DNA of 64,000 bases from Semisulcospira habei (GCA_036245525.1 BTPG01000006.1:70494058-70558057); one strand, 5' to 3'. Positions 10,022 to 20,986 are shown, counted from the stretch's first letter. The notes: generated by a model from the sequence alone, not told the origin. Translations and numbers: made by a program.

Positions 10022-10249
10022 ACAAACATGCACAGTTTCTTGCTCTCTTTCTTCTTATTTTTAGTTTGATATTACTTGTTTTCTATTATAAAGAAATTGC
10101 CTTATGGTATCAATGTTTGTGATTTATGTACGTATTTATGTATGTCCTTTGTGTATTAGATGTAACAACGGCTAGTTTGAAAACCGGTCTTGTAATCAAG
10201 AACTTCTACCGTTGAAAAAATAAATAATATATGTTCATTGTTCATTGCT

Positions 10250-10251
<2 letters not shown>
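10022..10251 (+). mobile_element. Probable retroelement 3' fragment
   Basis: AT-rich sequence ending in AAAAAATAAATAATATATG, then TTCATTG repeated, directly abutting a (TC)n tract. AATAAA plus a short tandem tail is typical of non-LTR 3' ends. The coding part is absent. Confidence 0.5.

Positions 10252-10344
<93 letters not shown>
10252..10344. repeat. (TC)n microsatellite
   Basis: About 46 pure TC units. Confidence 0.97.
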
Positions 10345-10347
<3 letters not shown>

Positions 10348-10517
10348 TACTTCCTACTAGTGCGAAAAGGATGGGCATTATCACAAAGGGAACTTAAAGG
10401 TCAGTCCATTTTCGTCGCGTCTAGGACGAAGGCTGTCTGTCACGAGACTGTGTCCCCATATCTCAGCGCGGCCATCTGCAAACCCAGTCAACCATGCCAG
10501 TCTACTGGTCGTGGGTC

Positions 10518-10579
10518 GACCATGACAGTTGAGGGATGGTGCCAAGCTATTCTGGCACCACCCCTGAACTGTCATGGTC
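10518..10579. repeat. PAL-B palindrome, short form
   Basis: GACCATGACAGTTGAGGG pairs with CCCTGAACTGTCATGGTC. Inner GGTGCCA/TGGCACC with an AGCTATTC loop; the GGCGCC centre of other PAL-B copies is missing. Confidence 0.9.
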
Positions 10580-10735
10580 AGGACAGTCCCCACTATTGGA
10601 GAATTTAAATTTAGGGCTCCAGACCTGTTTAAATTTGTGTCTGTAGCTCTTATTCTCTCTGCTTGTAATTTGATTCTTGTATACTGACGAGTGCTTCCAA
10701 TGACCCCATTGACGTTGCATTTGTTTTGCTCGTCA

Positions 10736-10845
<110 letters not shown>

Positions 10846-11044
10846 GCATGGAAGATCGTGGAACAATGGGCACTCACTTTCTTTGCAGCACCGCAAAAAA
10901 TCAGAACAAACACATTTAATCTGTCACAATGTATATAATATTTCCATGGAGACAGACCTGATCTTTGCATTCTCTACGAAGAAAGCGAATACATAACCTT
11001 TTAGCGCGTCTGTCCCAACTCAGTACTCACAAAAATAACTATTG

Positions 11045-11190
11045 TCAGTAGCGCTAAGAAAATCCCAAAGGAGAACGGAACATACTTACAAAGACAATTA
11101 CAAAGCAGCTGTCCTTTATAAGCGTGTAACTTTGTTGGGATTTACCTTTCGATTTACACGCTTGGTCGTCACCTTATTGCTCATGATTTT
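11045..11190. mobile_element. PAL-D-like foldback fragment
   Basis: AAATCCCAAAGGAGAACGG and TAAGCGTGTAACTTTGTTGG form diverged arms, followed by TTTACACGCTTGGTCGTCACC, the PAL-D right end. Confidence 0.65.
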
Positions 11191-11241
11191 GTCAGTAGTG
11201 GGTTAGTCCTTTTCTGGCAGTGGATGCAGATGGCGTAATAC

Positions 11242-12140
11242 ATTACAATACAATACAATACAATACAATGCAATACAATACAATATAATACAATACAATA
11301 CAACTTTATTGTCTGCCGTTCGAGTCAAAGCACGAAAAAAGTTTACCTTTTGACTCGTTATAAAACAACAAAACAAGACACAATAAACACTATTAGAACA
11401 TTCCATTAAAATTATTATTGCAACAATCCAACACAAGCAATCTATCACAAGCAATCTATCACAAGATGGGAGGTAATGTTAAGTAGATCGCACATTATAT
11501 TATCACGTCGTTATAAACAAGAGTTCAAAATCGAGACAGCAGTTGGAATAAAAGACTTCTCAGTAAAAAAAACATTCTTTTTGGCAAGTGGCATGTTGAA
11601 ACGTCTGCTTGATGGTAGCATTTGAAACTGATCAAATAGTGGGTGACGAGGATTGCTAGCAGCTTTCCTTCGGACAGCCCTATGATACAGATCATCTAAT
11701 GGGTACTGTCTTAGGCCAATGATCTTCCCAGATGTTCTGATGATACGTGACAGTCTGCCCCTGTTTTTCATACTGAGGTTGCCATGCCAAGCAATGATGT
11801 TAAAAGTCAGTATGCTTTCAATCAGGCTTTTATAAACGGATACTAAAACATTGGAGCCGACCTCAAAACTTCTCAGTTTCCTAAGAAGGTACAGACGTTG
11901 GTTTGCTTTTTTCACAATCAGATCTGTGTTTCCAGTAAAAGACATCCTACTATCCACAACTGTGTCAAGGTATTTAAATTCAGTGACCACTTCTACAGGT
12001 TGATTATTAATTGAGACAGGTACAAAAATATCATCAACTTTCCTGTCATCAATGACGATTTCCTTGGTTTTCTGTACATTCATTTCCAGAAAACTGTTTT
12101 TGCACCATGACTCTAATACTGCTATCTGTGCTGTCAATTC
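11242..12140 (-). mobile_element. 5'-truncated LINE (L2/CR1 group)
   Basis: Read on the minus strand it holds the reverse transcriptase C-terminus, a 3' UTR of about 200 bases, a polyadenylation-like AATAAAG (complement of 11304-11310) and a TTGTA-repeat tail (11242-11301). Heavy 5' truncation is normal for target-primed reverse transcription. Confidence 0.85.
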
Positions 12141-12173
12141 AACGTCAACGATCCCTAACCGACAAAGGGACAT
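11511..12173 (-). pseudogene. LINE reverse transcriptase C-terminal part
   Basis: An uninterrupted frame of 220 residues. LEMNVQKTKEIVID (about residues 30-43) and FKYLDTVVDSRMSF (about 67-80) are the segments after the catalytic YxDD box and the thumb region of L2/CR1-type reverse transcriptases. The catalytic box itself is missing because of 5' truncation, so no active enzyme can be made. The first few codons run into the flanking PAL-A arm. I cannot place the clade more precisely by eye. Confidence 0.85.
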
Positions 12174-12382
12174 AGATAGAAAGTGGTCTCAGCAAGAAGT
12201 GTAGATTCTCATGAGACCCCGCAACTGCGGGGTCGCATGAGGATCTGTACCTCTTGCATATGGTTGGTGTTCCAGTTATCGCGGCAGTGAAAGATGAACT
12301 TATGGCAGACGTGTTAAAAGCTGTTGTCTACGGAACTTTGACAGACGGATTTCCATGATGCGTCTCAGTTTGCGACAGGCAG

Positions 12383-12448
12383 CACTGGTTGTCTCCCTCG
12401 ATTCGCTACCGCTGATAAGCGGTAGCGAATCGAGGGAGGCAACCAGTG
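12383..12448. repeat. PAL-E palindrome
   Basis: CACTGGTTGTCTCCCTCGAT pairs with ATCGAGGGAGGCAACCAGTG, with inner TCGCTACCGCT/AGCGGTAGCGA. One of the best-preserved copies. Confidence 0.95.
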
Positions 12449-12785
12449 TAACCTCAAGCTAGAATGCCAGAAATGATATTTGTGAAACAATTGCAGATTC
12501 CGAGCTGGAAAACGCTCCTTGATTGAGACACACGTAAGCAAATAAGCTCAGTTAAACAAAAATAGATCCTCCATGAACCCCCCACATCCGCGTCTATGTT
12601 CTTCGCTGTGTTCCGGCAGTTACGGGGTTAAAACCTCTTTATTTCTCATTTCCGTTGTGTCAAAAAAAAAATCGTTAAAAAGTGATTACTTTGAAGGCGT
12701 TTTAAATTTCCCGGACACCCCCTATTTCTGCCTACAAAGATCAAGGATCAGAGGCAAAGCCGTCCCTCCTCCAGCTCTACTGGTC

Positions 12786-12856
12786 TGCATAAAAAACATA
12801 GATTCACATGAGTCCCTGCAGACGCAGGGACTCATGAGAACCAATGTTTCTTATTG
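12786..12856. repeat. PAL-A core
   Basis: AACATAGATTCACATGAGTC pairs with GACTCATGAGAACCAATGTT, inner CCTGCAGACGCAGG. A second, half-preserved fragment lies at about 12567-12590. Confidence 0.8.
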
Positions 12857-13032
12857 ATCGGGATCATTTCCAGATATGCCTTAAATTGAGGGCTGGTGTC
12901 GGGTTAAGCGCGCGATTATAAATGAAGCAATTATGCTGAGTGCATTGGCATCAGTTTAAAGACTAACTTCTTGGCGATCTGCTAGCACTACAAAAACAAC
13001 ACTTCCGCAGCGAAAGATAACGACTTTGCTAA

Positions 13033-13095
13033 AGATATAGAGCTTCATGGGCCTTGCCAAGTTGCGGGACCATTAGGATGTATGCCTCTTTTGCG
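13033..13095. repeat. Degraded PAL-A core
   Basis: ATATAGAGCTTCATGGGCC and AGGATGTATGCCTCTT survive with poor pairing. Confidence 0.55.
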
Positions 13096-13325
13096 TTGAT
13101 TTCCATCAGACATTTTATGTGTAACCATGCCCTGGGAGGTTCATTGCTGTTGTGATGGGAAGGAAGGTTATTGAGTACGTACGCAAACCATCCGCAGCGT
13201 TATTGTTGTTTTTATTTTTGGTGAGGTTTTTCCTCGTTGTTGTTTTGACGACTGAATGTTCTTCTCGGACTTCAGAAGACACATCAAAGCATTGCATGAT
13301 CATCCATCCTTTGCAAGATGTGGAC

Positions 13326-13495
13326 TTAACTCCTCCGCAATCAAGGGATTGCTGGTACAGTCATTATTAACTCCTCCGCAATCAAGGGATTCCTGGTACA
13401 GTCATTATTAACTCCTCCGCAATCAAGGGATTCCTGGTACAGTCATGATTAACTCCTCCGCAATCAAGGGATTCCTGGTACAGTCATTATTAACT
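13326..13495. repeat. 41-bp tandem repeat, four units
   Basis: TTAACTCCTCCGCAATCAAG starts at 13326, 13367, 13408 and 13449, exactly 41 bases apart. A fifth TTAACTCC starts at 13490. Units differ by only one or two bases, so the array is young. Each unit is bounded by TTAA. Confidence 0.95.
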
Positions 13496-13533
13496 CCTTT
13501 ACTGTCGAAAAAACAGAACGCCTTCCCGTTGCC

Positions 13534-13595
13534 AGAGACATAGATTCTCTTGAGCCCCCGCATTTTCGGGGGCTCAAGAGGATCTATGCCTCTTG
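13534..13595. repeat. PAL-A core with mirrored change
   Basis: CTCTTGAGCCCCCG pairs with CGGGGGCTCAAGAG; other copies have CTCATGAGC/GCTCATGAG. The right arm ends with the usual TATGCCTCTTG. Confidence 0.92.
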
Positions 13596-13599
13596 TATT

Positions 13600-14063
13600 G
13601 CTGACACGACGTTTGTATCCATGTTCACTTTGGTGCTGAATTCACAAAACTATTTTTAAAAGTAAATATGCAACCACGGGCAGAGAAGCGGTTGTGAACA
13701 GTGTACATATCGAAGGGAATCCGTAATCTTGAAAGATCAATATAATAATATTTTGTTAAAAATCCCTTTATCCTTTCCTTTATTCTTTCCCTATGTGCAC
13801 AAAGTACGCTGCGTACGGTGGGGAGATTTGTAGGAACAGTGTACACCTAACATGGATAATCTCTAGACGCTGGGCAAGGAATCACACGGATTCCGGTGGC
13901 TACCCTTTCCCTAAAAGCCATGGAGTATGTGACACAAGCAAAACGGTCGTGCAGCTGTCCACAGATCATGCAGTCAACTCCTACACCACGTGCTCTCTTT
14001 ACAGCAGAACCTGTCCTGAGCGAGCAACCTGGTCTTTCATGACAGGAGACACGTTTTGCCCAT
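13600..14063. other. No recognised feature
   Basis: Unique-looking sequence. I find no domain in its short open frames. Confidence 0.4.
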
Positions 14064-14277
14064 GAACCCTTTCACAAACCAAAGTACGTACATTTTCTTT
14101 CTGAAATCTGTGTTCCCTGAACGACCAAAAGCCGCAACTGTCCAAAGAACCTGGGCACAAAGTGGTCTCAGCAAGAAGCATAGATCCTCATGAGCCCCCG
14201 CAGTCGCGGGGGCTCATGAGGATCTATGCCACTTGCAGTTAGATCGCGTTCACCTTTTCTCGGCAGTGAAAGGGTAA
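14064..14277. mobile_element. Full-length PAL-A element
   Basis: Core at 14171-14236, a near-perfect hairpin with a TCG loop. The left arm includes GTACGTACATT and CGACCAAAAGCC; the right arm ends CTCGGCAGTGAAAGGGTAAA. Confidence 0.9.
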
Positions 14278-14450
14278 AGACTCTTCAGAGAGTACCTGTC
14301 ACTTATGACCCCCTCTTTTGTTAAAAAATAAATGGTTGCCCAAAAGATGTTTTACTGTTTAAAAAAAAATCAACTCATTGTGCCCCAGGGTCAAAGTCCC
14401 CCAATTTTGGAGCTGTCCTCTGAAGGCTGCATTACAATTCAGAAGACAGA

Positions 14451-14542
14451 TCGACCACGATAGGTCAAGGATGGTGCCAGAATAGCTTGGCGCCTATGGG
14501 CGCCAAGCTATTCTAGCACCACCCTTGAACTATTGTGGTTGA
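14451..14542. repeat. PAL-B palindrome
   Basis: TCGACCACGATAGGTCAAGG pairs with CCTTGAACTATTGTGGTTGA; inner AGCTTGGCGCC/GGCGCCAAGCT around TATG. The arms show several unmirrored changes, so it is older than the copy at 26113. Confidence 0.9.
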
Positions 14543-14544
14543 CC

Positions 14545-15479
14545 CAGTCGTGCTGTGATGCGCTGGGGCTGAAAGAGTTAAGGTTGAACTCCTCCCAACC
14601 ATGTTCAGGTGACTCTTACCAATGATACGGTCAGCCATCTATACCCATAATCGATTTGCACCGGGGTTACTAGGTTCATTTCCGCCACTTCTCGCATGCC
14701 TCCGCTGTTTAGGAAACACAACTTTCATACAGTACTTGCCATCTTTCTGAGCCTATAGATACCAACTACCACATCCACACACCACAGGAGTCAGGAAACC
14801 AATACGAGTTGAGAACCGTGTTCGCGGCTTTTGCATCTGAATTAATTACCACTAGAACCAGGACACCATAGGAAAGTGGCCATATGGAACTGGATTCATG
14901 GTTATCTGTCTTGTGAGCAGCTTCCGAAGTGTAGACAGTGGTATGACAGAACTAAGGTAGCAGGTATGCTTGTGCGCGAATGAGAGGCTGCCAATGAGTG
15001 TGGGCATGCCATAAGACGCAGACGGACAGAGACAAATAGCTGGGTGACTTTATGAAGTAAACAAATGTGGAAATACATCTTTCACTCCCCCTATCCTGAG
15101 TAGGTTTAGTTACACTTAGTCAGTTTACTCAGTGCCTCCTTTGCATCTTCGTTTGTCACGGAAGCCCTCAATCTGTTCACATAATTCTTTTAGGATGAAA
15201 GGCCCTAAATACAATTCGAGTCCCCTCACCAAGACTCTTGCGCGCGGTTCTCGCTTCATAAATAAGTACCAAGGGACCGGCCGCCAGCTGCAAGAAACTT
15301 TTCCAAGCCAGTAACTGCCAGCCATCTAACTGTCCCGCTGCAGTGCAGCGAGATTTTTGCGTGGGGCTAAAAATAGCTCAAAGAAAACCGCTATGACTAT
15401 GACAGGCAGGTGCCGACTTTTGAAAATTGCGTGCAATTTGACCCAGAAACAATGTGTGCCTTGGTGTATGTGTGTACGT
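14545..15479. other. No recognised feature
   Basis: Mostly unique-looking. The part after about 15290 may be the 3' region of the retroelement that ends at 15598, but no reverse transcriptase motif is visible. Confidence 0.4.
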
Positions 15480-15598
15480 ATGTCCGTCTTATCTATTTTT
15501 TTTACTTCACTTGATATATTTATACGCTCCCGTCCACACTAGAATTGCCCCTTCGTGGGATAAATAAAGTTTTTTGACTTGACTGACTTGACTACGTC
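15480..15598 (+). mobile_element. Retroelement 3' end
   Basis: CTTCGTGGGATAAATAAAG is followed by TTTTTTGACTTGACTGACTT. An AATAAA signal next to a tandem TTGAC-type tail is a non-LTR 3' terminus. No coding sequence remains. Confidence 0.7.
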
Positions 15599-15790
15599 TG
15601 AAATTAAATACCAAAGAACTAGGGTTAAGTTGCACGTAATTTTCAATAGTCCAGTACATGCCTCTCTTAGTTCCAAAGGCTTTATTTTAAGCTATTTGTT
15701 AGCACTAAGCAAAAATCTCGCTCCAATGCAGAGGACAGTTGGTTGGCATTTACTGCCCTGGACAAGTTTCCTGCAACTGGGGGCAGAATT

Positions 15791-15858
15791 CTAAACGAGT
15801 TGAGTCCCTTGACCGCGGCTCTGAAGAGCCGCTGTCAGGGGACTCAACTTGTTTAGGG
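15791..15858. repeat. Palindrome, unassigned family
   Basis: CTAAACGAGTTGAGTCCC pairs with GGGACTCAACTTGTTTAG; inner GCGGCTCT/AGAGCCGC. A looser outer layer pairs ACTGGGGGCAG with CTGTGCCCCTACT. Confidence 0.93.
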
Positions 15859-16082
15859 TTCCTGGTCCTGTGCCCCTACTCCAACGCAGTTATCCGGCGA
15901 AGATAAAGGGACATAATCTTCAAGCATCGACCAGCACCAGCTGACCAGATCTCTGATCCATCCTGTCCCACATTTTGTATTACTACAGAAATCTAACTGA
16001 TCTGGACTTCGTCCAGCATACACACCCTAGTCATGTCCGGGAGTCTTTATAATCAATTGTTTTTTACGCATTCACCCATAAC

Positions 16083-16170
16083 TCTTTGGCTTGCCCAAGA
16101 GGTTGTGGTTGCAATGATTCCTGCAGGAATCATCGCGACAAAAAGCCGCTACCGACAACCAGAGGGTTAA
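16083..16170. repeat. PAL-F palindrome
   Basis: Centre GATTCCTGCAGGAATC is perfect. The outer left arm (TTGGCTTGCCCAAGAGG) has diverged from the right (CGCTACCGACAACCAGAGGG). Ends GGGTTAA. Confidence 0.85.
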
Positions 16171-16324
16171 GACAACACAGTGGGAGATGAAGTATCAGAC
16201 AAGATTTTCTGGCATCACCTTTGAACTAGCATGATCGACCTGTGTCCTAAAATGTAATTCAGTCCTCGGAAGACATCTTTACAATGTGTAAATTTCGACC
16301 TTTAAGGAATGGTGTGTTATAGAT

Positions 16325-16674
16325 CCAGACCTTAACGAAACCTGCAATAAATTGCTTCATAGTTCGTAATTTCTCCTTTATAAATGACCCTAGTATGTCT
16401 TGCAATAATGCTGGACAAAATGGCTAACTTAATTTGAAATTTGAACGTCATGAAATGAAGGACTTCTCTGCTCTTCGTATTTTTGTGCGAGGTGAGATTC
16501 CACCAATGCGTATACCTACCAGGGGCAGCAACAAAACACACGCAAAGGGTGCTTTTTTACATGAATCCTGAGAGCAAGACTAGAAATACCTTAGTTGAAT
16601 CAAGAAACCATTGACTGAGCACCCGTTGTGTTAACGAATTTTAGGAATCAACACCCGCCCTCGAGCAGCTGGCT
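16325..16674 (+). repeat. Dispersed repeat P, copy 1
   Basis: CTTTATAAATGACCCTAGTA to CACCCGCCCTCGAGCAGC aligns with 29740-30250 and, inverted, with 41965-42251 and 43392-43690. About 300 bp, no coding capacity seen. This copy lacks the PAL-B insertion found in the 29.8-kb copy. Confidence 0.75.
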
Positions 16675-16880
16675 TTAACCCCTTCCATGCCATATACGTA
16701 CATTGTTGTTTCTGAAATTTTCGTTCACTCAACGACCAACAGCCCAAACCGTCCAAGAAGCATGGAAACAAATTGGTCTCAGCGAGAGACTTAGATCATC
16801 ATGAGTCCCTGCGACTGCGGGGGCTCATGAGGCTCTATGTCTCTTGCAGTTGGATCGTGTTTCCTTTTTTCCTTTATAGA
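16675..16880. mobile_element. PAL-A element, right end lost
   Basis: Starts TTAACCCCTTCCATGCC; core at 16782-16847. The right outer arm is cut short after GGATCGTGTTTCC. Confidence 0.85.
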
Positions 16881-17229
16881 AAACTTCTATTTCCTCACTT
16901 CCTGTCATAGAGACCCGTATCTGTGTCAGACATCCATTACATCGCCACCGCCAGAAAACTCATTTTCGAATAACCGCGCACGACAGGTTATGTTTTCACA
17001 AATCAATGAAACGACACGAAAAAGCAATTCATGTTGTCGTTACTTGAAAATGAAAACATTTAAGGGGTGGTCTGTGGGTTGGTGTGAAAAGAACTTCGGA
17101 AAGACAGTTAAAGCGAGGTGTTAGCTGAGCGAGTGGGGGTGGCGATGGGGTTAGGAGTGGGGGTGGGGTTTTGCAGTTATGCGCAAGAGAATTGAAGATG
17201 TCACATTAAATGAGACCTAAAGGAAGTAT

Positions 17230-17500
17230 TTAACCCCTTGAGTGCTACTGGAGAGCTGGGTGGCTCGATGGTAGAGCGTTCGACTCTCGGCCGAAAGGTC
17301 GTGGGTTCGAACCCAGCTGGGGTCAAAATTTGTACAGACCTCTTTTCGATGCCCCGTCTTTGAAATTACCTTCGTGGTGGACAGAAGACGTTAAGCCCTA
17401 AACGTTTATCCTTTTTGTTGTTGTTTGTTGAGTGCTACTGATAATACCGTTCGGCGGAGAAGACCGAGCGGCATCGTGGTAATAGCAGTGAAGGGGTTGA
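17230..17500. mobile_element. PAL-H element interrupted by a SINE
   Basis: Left end TTAACCCCTTGAGTGCTACT, right end ATAGCAGTGAAGGGGTTGA. The two halves rejoin into one element of about 80 bp once the SINE and one copy of its target duplication are removed. Confidence 0.88.
17251..17427 (+). mobile_element. tRNA-headed SINE with 13-bp target duplication
   Basis: TTGAGTGCTACTG occurs at 17238-17250 and again at 17428-17440, a perfect 13-base duplication that fixes both ends. The head (17253-17325) has A-box-like TGGCTCGATGGTAGAGC and B box GGGTTCGAACCC. The body holds GACGTTAAGCCC and the tail is TTG-rich. At 177 bp it looks complete. This is a SINE head, not a working tRNA gene. Confidence 0.92.
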
Positions 17501-17726
17501 AAGCAATTGTTTCATGTTCAGCTCTGTCAGCAAGAATCGACAACAAAGCATACCTAAAAACTGATGGCGAGATGGCACAGTAGAAGCACTGCGCCTGAGA
17601 CGTACTGGCCATGATAACTCAAGGGTGGTGCCATGTTAAACCTGTGACTTTTCCTAAGTTGTGTTTAGAGAATGCCGAGTCAGTTTACGTCCTTCACTGA
17701 CAAGAAAAGGTGAAAATCACCCAACT

Positions 17727-17792
17727 GCCAGAGGTATAGATCTTCATGAGCCCCCGCAATCGCGGGGGCTCATGAGGATATATTCCTCTTGC
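17727..17792. repeat. PAL-A core
   Basis: CCAGAGGTATAGATCTTCAT pairs with ATGAGGATATATTCCTCTTG. Inner GAGCCCCCGCAATCGCGGGG is perfect. Confidence 0.9.
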
Positions 17793-18393
17793 TGACACCA
17801 AGTTGTATCCATGATCCTTGAACTACTGTGGATATTTGACTTTGAACTTATCACGATTTCTACAACACAATCTGCATCCTCTGGCAAGAAAGGGTTTAAA
17901 AAAATTAGTGCCAATATTTTGATCCAAATTAATCAAGTTGAAAGCCCTCGTGCAGGCGCCAGCCGTCTGATCCGGCACTACCATTTAACAATTACGTACA
18001 GGACTGTTGGTAGGGTTGGTAGTGGAGGAGGAAGTGACAATTTGATGGCAATTCTGGTCTCGCACAGGCGGAAGCTAGTGTGGCTCGTCGGCGCGTTGAA
18101 TGCCGGATAATTTGCCACGCGCCCTGGTGGTGCCCGAAAATGAAGCCAATGATTGGAGGGGTCGAAAGTAGGGTGAGGAGGTTCCGCGGTTGAAGGAATG
18201 GAGAAGGTATTGGGGAGGGGGATGGGGGAGGGGTGATAGTGTCAGAGTAAAAGACTGAGGCGGATACTTTTTATTGCGTCCCAGGCCATCTATAGTTTTA
18301 AGTATTTCAGTGCTAGTGGACATGACTTAAACCTCTGAAACCATAGCAGAATGGATGTTGTGTTTGAGGGATGCATATATATCTATGGAACCA

Positions 18394-18459
18394 GCAAGAG
18401 GCACATATCCTCATGAGCCTCCGCACCAGCGGGGGCTCATGAGGATATATGCCTCTTGC
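18394..18459. repeat. PAL-A core with mirrored ATATCC/GGATAT
   Basis: GCAAGAGGCACATATCCTC pairs with GAGGATATATGCCTCTTGC. ATATCC/GGATAT replaces AGATCC/GGATCT in both arms. Confidence 0.93.
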
Positions 18460-18638
18460 ACTCGGCTGGTAGTCGCCTTGTCTAAACAGTGGAGGGGCAA
18501 TGAAAGGACTGATGCCATCAGTCAAAACTGGTATTGCCATCGCTGAAAACGTCTCAAATGGTGCTTTGCTCTCAATCGTAGTCTTGCTTTATACCATGCG
18601 ATACAAGATTATAGAAAATTTGCTAAAAGCAGATTGAC

Positions 18639-18706
<68 letters not shown>
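18639..18706. repeat. (TTA)n microsatellite
   Basis: About 22 pure TTA units. Confidence 0.97.
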
Positions 18707-18707
<1 letters not shown>

Positions 18708-18985
18708 CATTATTTTAATTTTGTTTGCTATATTATTCTTTATTTTTATTATTGAGTGCCCACATTTACACCTTCTCCTGTTCACCAATGATGAGAAAAA
18801 GTTTATTTAATGTAACTGCTTTGTCGCTAGACACTCCTTAAATGCAAGACACAACTTCAAGCCAAAATATATAGTCAATTACACTTTTTGAAAGGCAAAG
18901 GGAGGTATATGAGTGGTGCCAATACCTTGATAGCATCCCGTACCGTTTGCGGGAGCACTCCCCAGATAGACCCACTCAGGAAGCG
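18707..18985. other. No recognised feature
   Basis: AT-rich unique-looking sequence; GGGAGCACTCCCC near 18950 is a small inverted repeat. Confidence 0.4.
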
Positions 18986-19054
18986 CGCCACAAGTACACT
19001 TCTATTCAAACGAGATGCTGAGCATCTCGTTTGAATAGAAGTGTACTTGTGGCG
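18986..19054. repeat. 69-base perfect palindrome
   Basis: CGCCACAAGTACACTTCTAT to ATAGAAGTGTACTTGTGGCG, perfectly complementary with a single unpaired central base (CGAGATGCT-G-AGCATCTCG). The core matches no other family in the window. Confidence 0.95.
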
Positions 19055-19380
19055 TACTCCCCAAGTATGCCTATCGGCAGGATATTCCCGCTAACGATAC
19101 AGGAATACAAATTCTATTCTGCGGTTTTTTTTTTGCGTGGCGGGATGGGGATATGATTGCTGGATGTGCCTTCGCCGGAGTTTGCCGTTAGGCTTGGAAC
19201 GCAAGACTTAATTCACACGCAGCCACTTCAATGCCTCAGTGGATCTGGCTGGGGCTCGACTAAACCAAGGCTAACTAGCTGACATAAGTCTGCGCCCAGG
19301 GGGACATTGGTGTGACTGAGTTTGGAAAGCCTGTGATTACTGAAAGACAGTTGACGTCATCTTGCCTCTCTCAGACTAGC

Positions 19381-19609
19381 TTAACATCTTCTCTGCCACT
19401 GTACGTGCACTTTTTCCTGAACGTTCATTTCTGAAATCGTGGTTCATTCAAGGACCAAAAGCCAACACTGTCCAAGAAAGATGGATACAAATTGGTTTCA
19501 GCATGAGGCATAGATCCTCATGAGCCCCCGCAGTCGCGGGGGCTCATGAGGATCTATCCCTCTTGCATTTGGATCGTATTCACTTTTTTCTCGGCAGTGA
19601 AGGGCTTAA
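19381..19609. mobile_element. Full-length PAL-A element, TTAA to TTAA
   Basis: Starts TTAACATCTTCTCTGCC and ends GGCAGTGAAGGGCTTAA. Core at 19501-19566. Confidence 0.92.
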
Positions 19610-20042
19610 ACTATTGCTGTGAAGACGTACGTATTACAAGTGTAAGCAGTACTGGTGCCCGACATAAAATTTATAAATAAAAAGTCTGCATTCTCAATCG
19701 TGCAGTATTGGAGGTAATTTGGAGTTGCTTTTGCCATCGTTGCAATTAGTACAGTATGTATTCGGTGGCAGTGAAGCGGTTAAAAGGTCGTGATATAGAC
19801 CTAAAAAAAATAGGACACTGCTGTATCAAAATATCGCATTTCAAATTATGGACTCGCTGACTGTGTTTTGCAGAGCTGTAATTGCTTGAACTTGCTGATG
19901 CACAGCGGAACTGCGCAGTTGGTTTAGTTTATGTCTTCTCACAGACTGCCCTTCAAGTTAAGACGTAGGGACGCCTGAAAGCAATCACTCAAAATGGCGT
20001 AGTAACTATAAGCTCCGGGATTTCTTCCTTGGAGAATAGAAA

Positions 20043-20147
20043 CCCCTTGACTGCTACTGACGATACCGTCGGCGGGGGGAGGGGGGGGGGGAAGACGGGA
20101 CGGGTAACTACGCATTTTTTCCCGCAGTAGCAGTCATAAAGGTTAAT
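20043..20147. repeat. PAL-H element with G-run expansion
   Basis: CCCCTTGACTGCTACTGACG pairs with CGCAGTAGCAGTCATAAAGG. The centre contains an expanded G tract (about 20075-20091). Confidence 0.8.
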
Positions 20148-20320
20148 CTTCAAGAAAGGGTATGTTGAGTTCTGATCTGGCTAGCATAATCCTCACAATA
20201 TGCGTGACATTAGCAGCGATTCAATCAAAACTTCAAAATAACGTAGACAGGGTAAAGTTTTGGTATCGTTCACACTATAGCTGCTGGGGATATTGGTAAC
20301 GATTAACCGCCAGTCCTGTA

Positions 20321-20420
20321 AGTAAAAGACCCTCAGGCCGACGTCGGCAGCAGTGGGCCCGCACACTGTCGTGCGCGGGCCCACTGCGGCCGACGTCAGC
20401 CCGAGGACCTCTGCTTACTG
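20321..20420. repeat. PAL-C palindrome with outer arms
   Basis: AGTAAAAGACCCTCAGGCCG pairs with CAGCCCGAGGACCTCTGCTT, inner AGTGGGCCCGCACA/TGTCGTGCGCGGGCCCACT. The outer ends (CAGTCCTGTAAGTAA, TTACTGGG) also pair. Confidence 0.9.
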
Positions 20421-20536
20421 GGGAGGATATTCTATGAGACTGCTTTTGGCAGGGGAAAAGCCACATAATAGGAATGGATTAAATCCAGATGGTCTCTGTC
20501 TGAGAAATAGATACTTGAACTGAACCTTTTTGTGCC

Positions 20537-20820
20537 TGCAAATAACATAGATTTTCAAGAGCATCTGCAGGTGACTAAAAGGACTTTTGGAATCTATGTC
20601 ATAGTCTTAGTTATAACAACAGAAATTACTCAGTAAATAATTGGTCTGCCATTTTATCTCTACTCTTGAAGTAAAGCAATTACTGCAGTCATTTCAGCAA
20701 TTCAGATATTTACTTCAGGAACTGAGAAAAGAGATACCAATGAGAGCAAGAGACACCATTGTATGTATTCTCACGAGCCCCGAAGGCTGCAGAGGTCTAT
20801 GATAATCTATGTCTCTTGAC
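20537..20820. repeat. Two degraded PAL-A cores
   Basis: 20537-20602 (CAAATAACATAGATTTTC...GAATCTATGTCAT) and 20745-20820 (CAAGAGACACCATTGTATG...ATAATCTATGTCTCTTG) keep outer arms but have scrambled centres. Confidence 0.6.
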
Positions 20821-20986
20821 CACAGAAAGGACTGACTGCATGACCTGTATCATGCTATTTTATAGCCTAGGATTTCCGCATTCACTGAGGACAATCTTAA
20901 GTTCTTCGGCCAGATTTGTGTGGTTTATCGACTACTTGAATGTTCGATTTATGCGCACGTTTTGTAGGGTTTTAATCAAAAACAGT

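Larger units (their letters stand above)
11203..12297. mobile_element. PAL-A copy split by a LINE
   Basis: Left remnant at 11203-11241 (TTAGTCCTTTTCTGGCAGTG, then GATGCAGA) matches the A2-type outer arm. The right part resumes at about 12141 (ATTCAACGTCAACGATCCC) with the core at 12192-12257 and the outer arm GCGGCAGTGAAAGATGAA. The LINE lies between, so the PAL-A copy is older. Confidence 0.75.

Noticed and set aside
17253..17325. A tRNA gene
   Set aside because: A and B boxes are present, but the sequence is the head of a 177-bp SINE with a target duplication; no clean cloverleaf with a proper acceptor stem was seen.
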